From Planctomycetaceae bacterium (GTDB lineage Bacteria > Planctomycetota > Planctomycetia > Pirellulales > JAEUIK01): a DNA stretch of 5,207 bases. The number at the start of each line of letters is the position of its first letter. Positions within the stretch are counted from its first letter, which is position 1. The translations under genes were made by a program, and so were the position numbers. The stretch is from positions 1 through 5,207 of the forward strand of contig JAEUIK010000468.1 of NCBI GenBank assembly GCA_016793185.1, given 5' to 3'. Of this stretch, positions 1 through 5,099 are shown piece after piece. The notes under the pieces are model-generated. The model was not told where the DNA came from and ran no database searches. It was given only the letters and a program-made list of their open reading frames with translations.

Positions 1-329
1 ATCAAATGACTCTGTTTGGCCCACCGCAGAAGCCTCTCAAGAAACTCCCCTATTCCTTCCACTACGTATTTGAGTGCGAGGATAGCGAGAAGCCTCACAC
101 GGCTATGTGCGAAGACTGGGAGCTTGGGACGCTCTTTTTGAAAGAAGCAGACCGACTTGGCTCGGCTGAGAGGGCAGCGGAAAGCGTGCGCAACAAGTTT
201 CTCGGCGAGCTTTGCAGAGGGGACAAGGATACTCGCTTCTTCATGGGTACGAGGTTCCCCTACAACACATGGCTCGTTGTTGGCGTATTCTGGCCGCCCA
301 AAGTTGCGCGGCAGCCGTTGTTGCCATGA
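1..329 (+). CDS. Uncharacterised conserved protein, C-terminal part (5' end outside window)
   Basis: The frame is open from the window edge to a TGA at 327-329. An ATG lies at 6, but the frame continues upstream of it, and the protein starts directly in what looks like the conserved core. I therefore think the true start is outside the window and only the C-terminal ~108 residues are visible. Counting from the ATG, the recognisable blocks are KKLPYSFHYVFEC (12-24), EDWELG (36-41), DTRFFMGT (75-82) and VVGVFWPPK (91-99). From memory, these resemble a widespread uncharacterised family with the pattern K(I/L)PYxFxYxFxC ... DWE(I/L)G ... FFxGT ... (V/I)GxFxPP. I know no proven function and assign none. 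No signal peptide or membrane helix is visible. I count 163 G/C in the first 300 nt (54%), clearly below the neighbouring operon. It converges on corC, with 39 nt between the two stops. If the ATG at 6 were the true start, the gene would be a complete 107-residue protein. Confidence 0.7.
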   Translation, partial: QMTLFGPPQKPLKKLPYSFHYVFECEDSEKPHTAMCEDWELGTLFLKEADRLGSAERAAESVRNKFLGELCRGDKDTRFFMGTRFPYNTWLVVGVFWPPKVARQPLLP

Positions 330-368
330 TTTAGATGCCCGGCTTACACCACTTGCAATCCCGCCGGT

Positions 369-1535
369 CTAGCTTGTACTCGTGGGCTGCGAAGCCGGCG
401 CGGTTTCGGGATCCAGGATCTCGATCCGCACCCGCTCGATCCGGCGGCGATGCACGTCGAGGACAGTGATCCGCACGTTCTTCAAGGTGAGTTGCTCGCC
501 AACCGTGGGGAGGTGCCCCAACTCGCCGAAAACGAGGCCGCCGATGGTGTCGAAATCGCCGTGGTACGTCAGTTCGAGCCCGAGCTGATCGTTGATCTCG
601 TCGACATGCACGCGGGCGAGTACTTCGGCTGTGCGCTCGTCGATGCGACGAATTCCCTCGACGATATCCTCGTCGTACTCGTCGATGATCTCGCCGACGA
701 TCTCCTCCAGGATGTCCTCGATGGTGATCAGGCCGGCGACGCCTCCAAACTCGTCCAGGACCACCGCCATGTGGTTGCGCGACAACTGGAATTCTTCCAG
801 CAAGGCCGCGACCGGTTTGGTCTCGGGAACGAAAACGGGCGGGCGGGTGATCTCGCGCACGGTCGCCTTGCGCGACGCGGGGTCCTGAGCCAACTCGGCC
901 AGCAGGTCTTTGCTGTAAACAATGCCGACGATGTCGTCGCGATGCTTGTCGTAGGCGGGAATGCGCGAGTGGCCCGCCTTGACGACGAACAGCGCGGCCG
1001 CGCGGATCTCCGTCGCCGCCGGCATCGAGATCATGTCGGTCCGCGGCGTCATCACTTCCGAGACGCTGACGTCCCGCAGTTCCATGACGCTCTCGATCAT
1101 GTCGCGGGCTTCTTCCTCGAGCACCCCTTCGCGGTGCCCCTCGGTCACGATGGACCGAATCTCGTCTTCGAGCGATTCTTCCTGATCCTCCTCGACCGGC
1201 TGGCCTGCCAGCTTGCGTCCCAGCTTGCCGAACAGCCAGGCCCCCGCGGCCAGGGGCGCCAGCAACTGTGCGCCGAGCTTGATCAACGGCCAGCCGCCGA
1301 GCACGACGCGGGCTCCCCAGGAGCGCGAGATGGCCCAGGGAAGCCAGATCGCGCAGGTCAGTAACAACACTGCAGTCAGTAGGACCTCGGCGGCGGTTTC
1401 CCACCAGCTGGGTTGCGCCGCGGCCCGAATGAACAGCGCCTCGACCACGGCCCCGACCATCAAAGCGCCGGCCAGCAGTTCCAAGCCTTCTGCCACCAGC
1501 AGCGCCCGGTCCTGCAGGCGCAGGACCTCGCTCAA
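369..1535 (-). CDS. corC: CorC/YbeX (HlyC/CNNM family) membrane protein with CBS pair, start uncertain
   Basis: This is a CNNM/CorC-type protein of the inner membrane, a family linked to Mg2+/Co2+ homeostasis and, for YbeX, to ribosome metabolism. From the TTG at 1533-1535 the product is 388 residues. Residues ~1-110 hold hydrophobic segments (about 11-37, 49-70 and 84-103) matching the remainder of a CNNM/DUF21 domain. An acidic linker follows (115-126), then the family block EDEIRSIVTEGHREGVLEEEA (from 124). The CBS pair comes next: first CBS from VMTPRTDM (161-168) to VGIVYSKDLL, second from ~227 to MAVVLDEFGGVAGLITIEDILEEIVGEI (256-283). The CorC_HlyC C-terminal domain (~300-373) includes GDFDTIGGLV. 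The TTG has no good ribosome-binding site. The frame is open further upstream to 1586, where a TAG interrupts it. The segment beyond the TAG encodes the expected first helix and an ATG overlapping the ybeY stop, so the natural start was probably at 1676. The gene is last in the operon. The product may be non-functional, read through, or made by reinitiation. Confidence 0.85.
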   Translation of the reverse strand: MSEVLRLQDRALLVAEGLELLAGALMVGAVVEALFIRAAAQPSWWETAAEVLLTAVLLLTCAIWLPWAISRSWGARVVLGGWPLIKLGAQLLAPLAAGAWLFGKLGRKLAGQPVEEDQEESLEDEIRSIVTEGHREGVLEEEARDMIESVMELRDVSVSEVMTPRTDMISMPAATEIRAAALFVVKAGHSRIPAYDKHRDDIVGIVYSKDLLAELAQDPASRKATVREITRPPVFVPETKPVAALLEEFQLSRNHMAVVLDEFGGVAGLITIEDILEEIVGEIIDEYDEDIVEGIRRIDERTAEVLARVHVDEINDQLGLELTYHGDFDTIGGLVFGELGHLPTVGEQLTLKNVRITVLDVHRRRIERVRIEILDPETAPASQPTSTS

Positions 1536-1586
1536 GAGCTCGGGGTGCCCGCGCTCGGTCGACAGCTCTTCGAACTCATGGCTGGA

Positions 1587-1676
1587 CTAATCGCGCAGCG
1601 ACCGCGCGATGCAGCCCGAGACGACGACAACCGCCAGCGCCCCGGCCGCGATGATCAACCAGGCGGTGAGCGTCAT
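1587..1676 (-). pseudogene. Detached N-terminal segment of corC ending at an in-frame amber codon
   Basis: An ATG at 1674-1676 overlaps the ybeY stop as ATGA, the usual sign of translational coupling. It opens a 29-codon stretch starting MTLTAWLII and running through a hydrophobic helix (about residues 4-24) to IARSLRD, then TAG at 1587-1589. The same frame continues after the TAG with SSHEFEELSTERG and then the annotated CorC body, with no shift. The junction reads SLRD-stop-SSHEFEEL. As I recall, planctomycete CorC homologues have an aromatic residue at that point (for example SLRD(F/Y)SRHELEEL). The simplest reading is one corC gene of 436 codons including the stop, carrying a nonsense change, for example from a Tyr codon. 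VSGC at 19-22 resembles a lipobox, but there is no positively charged N-terminus, so a lipoprotein is unlikely. A sequencing error cannot be excluded. Confidence 0.7.
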
Positions 1677-2164
1677 CGGCGCACCTGTCGCGCGGAGGAC
1701 CTGCCGGGCGCAGGGGTCGGCACGCGGTCGACGACCGGGATGCCTAGTCCCGTCAAAATGGCAACTTCGGCTGCGCGCATCTGGCGAGCCAGCGCCGGAG
1801 TCTGGTCGTCGAAGCCCACCAGGTGCAACGTCCCATGGACGACATACAGCGCCAGCTCGTGCAGCGGGTCGACGCCGAGTTCGCCGGCGACGCGCAGCGC
1901 GGTGTCGGCGCTCACGACGACTTCTCCTTCCAGGCGTCCTGGTTCGATCTCGAGGACAAAGCTCAGGACGTCGGTCGGGTAGTCATGCTCGAGCCACTGC
2001 CGGTTGAGGGCCTGGATCGCCGCGTCGTCGACGATGGCCAGACTGATTTCCGCCGCCGGATAGCCATGCGCCTTCAGGACGCTGCAGATCGCGGCGCGCA
2101 GCTGCCGGCGGTCGAGCTTGAGCGTTCGCTGCTGGTTGGCAATGGCGATCTGAATCACTGTCAC
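1673..2164 (-). CDS. ybeY: Endoribonuclease/rRNA maturation factor YbeY
   Basis: This is YbeY (UPF0054), a cytoplasmic metal-dependent RNase needed in bacteria for 16S rRNA 3'-end maturation and late ribosome quality control. With a GTG start at 2162-2164 it is 163 residues, normal for the family. Visible family blocks are the N-terminal strand IQIAIANQQR, the substrate-binding motif DYPTDVLSF (61-69), GEVVVSADTA (80-89) and the metal site HGTLHLVGFDD (110-120). The consensus metal site is HGxLHLxGYDH. His110 and His114 are present, but the third ligand position is Asp120. The start is chosen because the IQIAIANQQR strand begins the family; a second in-frame GTG at 2158 is equally possible. 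The longer open frame upstream (to 2314) overlaps the HD gene by over 100 nt and is not family-like. No Shine-Dalgarno sequence is evident at normal distance. The gene lies 41 nt after the HD gene and overlaps the corC ATG by ATGA. Confidence 0.93.
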   Translation of the reverse strand: MTVIQIAIANQQRTLKLDRRQLRAAICSVLKAHGYPAAEISLAIVDDAAIQALNRQWLEHDYPTDVLSFVLEIEPGRLEGEVVVSADTALRVAGELGVDPLHELALYVVHGTLHLVGFDDQTPALARQMRAAEVAILTGLGIPVVDRVPTPAPGRSSARQVRR

Positions 2165-2165
2165 G

Positions 2166-2187
2166 CGCGCCGCGCTCGAGCGGCGCG
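2166..2187 (-). promoter_or_regulatory. GC-rich hairpin immediately before the ybeY start
   Basis: Positions 2166-2173 and 2180-2187 are perfect inverted repeats (8 bp, all G/C) around a 6-nt loop. They lie in the 41-nt gap between the HD-gene stop (2206-2208) and the ybeY GTG (2162-2164). In the minus-strand transcript the stem would end one base before the GTG and could affect ribosome access. It is not followed by a U-run, so it is not an intrinsic terminator. In DNA this GC-rich, such stems occur by chance fairly often. Function is inference only. Confidence 0.3.
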
Positions 2188-2205
2188 TCCTCCACGGGCC
2201 GCGCA

Positions 2206-3882
2206 CTAGGCCGTGCGCTGGCTGGGATACTTGACGCGGCCATGGTACACGGCCGTCAGCGACTTGACCAAGCTGTCCTGAATCGTCCGCAGCTCCTGCA
2301 AGTCGAGCCCGCACTCGTCGAACTGCCCGTCGTGCAGCCGTTTGAGCGCAATCTCGCGGACGAGACTCTCGATGCGCGCCGGGGTCGGTTCGACCAGCAC
2401 GCGGCTGGCTCCCTCGACGGCGTCGGCCAGCATCAACACCGCGGCCTCGCGCGTCTGTGGCTTCGGGCCCGGATAGCGGTACGCGTTCTCTTCGACGGGC
2501 GAGCCGGTCGGGTTCGCTTCGTTCTGCTGATTGGCGCGATGGTAGAAGTACTCGACCAGCGTCGTGCCGTGATGCTGCTCGATGAAGTCGACGATCGACT
2601 TGGGAAGGTGGTGCTGCCGCGCCAGGTCGGCGCCATCCTTCACGTGGGCGATGATGATCAGCGTGCTCATCGCCGGAACCAGCGATTCGTGGCGGCTGGC
2701 GCCTTCGCCCTGGTTCTCCACAAAATAGCCCGGCTTGAACATCTTACCGATGTCGTGAAAGTACGCGCCTACCCGCACCAGCAGGCCGTTGCAGCCGATC
2801 GAATCGGCCGCGGCCTCGGCCAGCGAGGCGACGTTGATCGAGTGGTTGTAGGTGCCGGGTGCGCGGCGGACGAGCTCCTGCAGCAGCGGGTGGGCAATGT
2901 CGCCCAATTCCAGCAGGCTGATCTCGGTGAGAACTCCAAAGCGGCGCTCGATAAAGGGGAGGATCCCGGTCATCAGAAACCCCGCCGCGATGGCCCAGAC
3001 GCCATTCCGCAGTCCGGTCATCAACAACGGCGCCGCCAGAGGTTGGCCGTCGAGAACGTGGACGCAGACCGTCAGCCCGATGCTGACTGCGCCGACGATC
3101 GCTCCGACCTTGATCAGCTTGCTCCGGCTCCGCACGCGTCCCAGCATCAGGATGGCCGAGGTGACCACGCCCGACATCAGCAGCAAGTCGGGCAGGCCTT
3201 GCCCGGTGACGACCACCAGCGTCGCGGCGACGACTGCCGCCATCACGACCGCCAGTTCCTGGTTGTAAGCAATGGCGACGGTCATGCCGAGGAGCAGGGG
3301 GGGGATGATCTCCGCGCGCCAGGGATCGGCCGAGGCCCAATCCGACAGGGCGATCGTGCCCACGAGGAGTCCCAGGAGCGTCGAGAAGCGGCTGAAGCTG
3401 TGGAGCCAGCGGGGCTCGCGGTACGCGAGGTACAGTCCGATGAAGCCCGTCAGTCCCAGGACCATCAACAGCGCCGCGAGGCCGCGGTAGGCGAGCTGCA
3501 TCCGCGGCATCGCCGCCAGGTAGGCCTCGTGCTCGAAGCGCAGCAGGCGGACGTCCTCGGGGCTCAATGGCTTGTTGGCCTGCGCCAGCGGCTGGCCCGC
3601 CGCGAAGTGCGTGAGCAACTTCGGATCGCGGGCGTCGGGCACCGCCACGGCGGTCCGGGCGACGACGTCGTAACTCGGCGCGAAGTCCTGCCGGAAGGGG
3701 AAGGGGGGCTTCCACGCCTCGGTGGCCACCACGACCGTCATCGATGCCAGCAGGCAGAGGCCGATCCGCGTCAGCACGTCGGCCTGGCGGACCCGAATCG
3801 CCAGGCGCTCGACGCGCGTCGGCGGCAGTTCGAGCGAGGCGACGCGCTGCGAGCGAGTTCGATTACGACCACCGTTGGACAT
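2206..3882 (-). CDS. 7TM-HD family phosphohydrolase (PgpH/YqfF-like), short extracytoplasmic domain
   Basis: This is an integral membrane protein with a cytoplasmic HD phosphohydrolase domain. Family members such as Listeria PgpH hydrolyse c-di-AMP; that activity here is inferred from homology. It has 558 residues from the ATG at 3880-3882. The N-terminus is basic and cytoplasmic. TM1 lies at ~37-56, followed by an extracytoplasmic segment of only about 75 residues (57-130). It keeps the start (WKPPFPFRQDFAPSYD) and the end (AAGQPLAQANKPLSPEDVRLLRFEHEAY) typical of the 7TMR-HDED domain. About six to seven helices follow between 131 and 310. The cytoplasmic part begins at ERRFGVLTEISLLELGDIAHPLL. 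The HD-domain metal ligands are visible: His347 (GTYNHS), His376-Asp377 (FHDIGK), His437/His438 (EQHHGTT) and Asp487 (LADAVE). The catalytic domain therefore looks intact. Homologues as I remember them are about 700 residues or more, so the sensor part is strongly shortened. It starts 13 nt after the phoH stop. Confidence 0.92.
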   Translation of the reverse strand: MSNGGRNRTRSQRVASLELPPTRVERLAIRVRQADVLTRIGLCLLASMTVVVATEAWKPPFPFRQDFAPSYDVVARTAVAVPDARDPKLLTHFAAGQPLAQANKPLSPEDVRLLRFEHEAYLAAMPRMQLAYRGLAALLMVLGLTGFIGLYLAYREPRWLHSFSRFSTLLGLLVGTIALSDWASADPWRAEIIPPLLLGMTVAIAYNQELAVVMAAVVAATLVVVTGQGLPDLLLMSGVVTSAILMLGRVRSRSKLIKVGAIVGAVSIGLTVCVHVLDGQPLAAPLLMTGLRNGVWAIAAGFLMTGILPFIERRFGVLTEISLLELGDIAHPLLQELVRRAPGTYNHSINVASLAEAAADSIGCNGLLVRVGAYFHDIGKMFKPGYFVENQGEGASRHESLVPAMSTLIIIAHVKDGADLARQHHLPKSIVDFIEQHHGTTLVEYFYHRANQQNEANPTGSPVEENAYRYPGPKPQTREAAVLMLADAVEGASRVLVEPTPARIESLVREIALKRLHDGQFDECGLDLQELRTIQDSLVKSLTAVYHGRVKYPSQRTA

Positions 3883-3890
3883 CGAATAAC

Positions 3891-3904
3891 CCGCGCTAGC
3901 GCGG
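3891..3904. repeat. 14-bp perfect palindrome spanning the phoH stop
   Basis: The sequence CCGCGCTAGCGCGG is its own reverse complement and contains the phoH TAG stop (3896-3898) at its centre. After one mismatch, two further A/T pairs extend the symmetry. In the transcript it would fold as a 5-bp GC stem with a CUAG loop, 8 nt before the ATG of the HD gene. It might tune coupling between the two genes, or it may be chance in GC-rich sequence. The role is unproven. Confidence 0.4.
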
Positions 3905-4846
3905 TTTCACATTGTCTTCTTCGTAGGCGCGGACAATGTCCTGCACCAGGCGATGACGTACGATGTCGGCTTTGCCGAGCTGTACCGTGGCCACGCCTTC
4001 AATGCTCTTCAAGCGGCGCAGGGCGTCGATCAGGCCGCTCTTGGTCGGCGCCGGCAGATCGACCTGCGTGGCGTCGCCCGAAACGACAATCTTCGAGCCC
4101 TGCCCCATCCGTGTCAGAAACATCTTCATCTGCGAGACGGTGGCGTTTTGCGCCTCGTCGAGTATCACGAACGCCTCATTGAGGGTTCGCCCGCGCATGT
4201 AGGCCAGCGGAACCACCTCGATCACTTCCGATTCCAGATAGCGCTTGAGCTGCTCGAAGTCCATCATGTCGGAAAGGGCATCGAGCAGCGGCCGCAGGTA
4301 GGGATTGATCTTGGCCCGCATATCGCCAGGGAGGAATCCCAGGCTCTCTCCGGCCTCGACGGCGGGCCGGACCAGCACGATTTTGCGGATCTTTTCCTGC
4401 CGCAGCGCGGCGATGGCCGTGGCGACCGCGAGGTACGTCTTCCCGGTGCCGGCGGGGCCGATCGCCAGGACCAGCTCGTGGTCGCGGATAGCGTTGACGT
4501 AGCGGACCTGTCCTGGCGTGCGGGGGCGCACTTTCCGCGTGGCATGAAAGATCTCGATCGGGGGATGCGGCTGCCCGTCCCCCTCGGCGGTTTGCACCGC
4601 GGTCAATGCCCGCTCGACATCCTCGAGGGTGGGCGTGCCGTGCCGATCGGCGAAGGCCTTGAGCTGCTCGAGCACCTCGGTGGCTCGCGCGACCGCCTGC
4701 TTTTCGCCGGCGATCCGCACTTGGCGCTCGTGGGCCGAGATTTCGACGTCGAGAGCGTCGCGTATCTTCCGCAAGTGCTGGTCGCGCGGTCCGAAGATCG
4801 ACAGCAACTCGTGAGAGTCAACGACTGAGATCGTGTTTTCGACCAT
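3896..4846 (-). CDS. phoH: PhoH-like P-loop ATPase (YbeZ type)
   Basis: This is a cytoplasmic PhoH-family ATPase, related to the motor core of superfamily 1 helicases and usually associated with YbeY in RNA metabolism. It has 316 residues from the ATG at 4844-4846, a normal length for the YbeZ/PhoH class. Residues ~15-62 (LLSIFGPRDQHLRKIRDAL ... VRIAGEK) match the KH-like N-terminal region. The ATPase domain follows: TPGQVRYVNAI (110-120), Walker A GPAGTGKT (130-137), IVLVRPAVEAGESLGFLPGD (156-175), PLAYMRGRTLNEAFVILDEAQN (213-234; Walker B with DEAQ), SGDATQVDLP (256-265), and the C-terminal RHRLVQDIVRAYE (297-309), which carries the likely arginine residues acting on the nucleotide. All key motifs are intact. 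The bases before the ATG (AAGGG, directly adjacent) do not make a normal ribosome-binding site. It is the first gene of the proposed phoH-HD-ybeY-corC operon, behind a 253-nt non-coding region. Confidence 0.96.
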   Translation of the reverse strand: MVENTISVVDSHELLSIFGPRDQHLRKIRDALDVEISAHERQVRIAGEKQAVARATEVLEQLKAFADRHGTPTLEDVERALTAVQTAEGDGQPHPPIEIFHATRKVRPRTPGQVRYVNAIRDHELVLAIGPAGTGKTYLAVATAIAALRQEKIRKIVLVRPAVEAGESLGFLPGDMRAKINPYLRPLLDALSDMMDFEQLKRYLESEVIEVVPLAYMRGRTLNEAFVILDEAQNATVSQMKMFLTRMGQGSKIVVSGDATQVDLPAPTKSGLIDALRRLKSIEGVATVQLGKADIVRHRLVQDIVRAYEEDNVKPR

Positions 4847-4910
4847 CCCTTGCTTATGCCACTCGCAGGAGTCTTTCCCGATCGAGAAGCGCTTGGCTCC
4901 TAGGCCTGTT

Positions 4911-4938
4911 GTTATATCACACCGCCGCGACGGCCCAA
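4911..4938 (-). promoter_or_regulatory. Candidate extended -10 promoter for the phoH operon
   Basis: On the minus strand, TATAAC (4911-4916) is preceded by TG one base upstream, giving an extended -10 (TGaTATAAC). A weak -35, TTGGGC (4933-4938), sits 16 nt upstream. A start site near 4904 would give a 5' leader of about 58 nt before phoH. The -35 falls in a short direct repeat: ACGGCCC at 4930-4936 and again at 4938-4944 on the plus strand. This is motif matching by eye with sigma70 rules, which may fit planctomycetes imperfectly. Confidence 0.4.
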
Positions 4939-5030
4939 CGGCCCGGCCGAAGACTTGGGTTCTAAGTGTTACTTTATGAAGGACTTGTGCAGTTCCGCCG
5001 AGTTTTTGCCGGGGGCGTCAGGCAGCATCA

Positions 5031-5036
5031 ATTATA
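5031..5036 (-). promoter_or_regulatory. Perfect TATAAT hexamer, possible second promoter upstream of phoH
   Basis: On the minus strand this is an exact TATAAT, standing out in GC-rich surroundings 64 nt after the cdsA stop. At a spacing of 16-18 nt I see no acceptable -35 (the sequence there is near ACCCGG), and no extended -10 TG. If used, it would give a leader of about 180 nt before phoH. This is weaker overall than the candidate at 4911-4938. Confidence 0.2.
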
Positions 5037-5069
5037 GGTTACCGGCTCTCCGCCCGGGTAGCGGCCGCT

Positions 5070-5097
5070 GCGGAAAACCTTACCGCGGGAAAACCCG
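5070..5097. repeat. Short imperfect direct repeat with small hairpin after cdsA
   Basis: GCGGAAAACC (5070-5079) is repeated as GCGGGAAAACC (5085-5095) with one extra G. The second copy is part of a 4-bp CGGG/CCCG stem with an AAAA loop (5086-5097), placed just after the cdsA stop in the direction of cdsA transcription. It is too short, and lacks a U-run, to be called a terminator. Confidence 0.25.
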
Positions 5098-5099
5098 GA

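Noticed and set aside
330..368. Possible bidirectional terminator between the convergent left gene and corC (CCGGC at 339-343 and GCCGG at 363-367)
   Set aside because: The stem is only 5 bp with a 19-nt loop and no T-run on either strand, too weak to call a terminator.
450..1364. A 304-codon plus-strand frame opposite corC, and a similar 291-codon frame opposite phoH (3953-4828)
   Set aside because: Both mirror the coding strand's codon periodicity, and their translations show no motifs. The opposite-strand genes are certain.
331..1404. A 357-codon minus-strand frame overlapping corC in another frame
   Set aside because: The product is Arg/Gly/Ala-rich with no recognisable domain and lies wholly within the corC coding region, whose frame has clear CBS and CorC_HlyC motifs.
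1611..1676. A separate small lipoprotein gene before corC, suggested by VSGC
   Set aside because: There is no positively charged N-terminus, only seven residues follow the Cys, and the frame continues beyond the stop into CorC-like sequence. A broken corC explains it better.
2165..2314. A longer ybeY beginning at 2314
   Set aside because: It would overlap the HD gene by more than 100 nt, and the extra residues have no similarity to the YbeY N-terminus. The family's first strand begins at IQIAIAN.
2242..4182. A very long open frame (646 codons) on the plus strand, opposite the HD gene and the end of phoH
   Set aside because: Its translation is low-complexity and rich in R, Q, H, D and G, with no family motif. 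The opposite strand carries clear conserved domains over the same bases. Long antisense open frames are expected in GC-rich codon-biased DNA.
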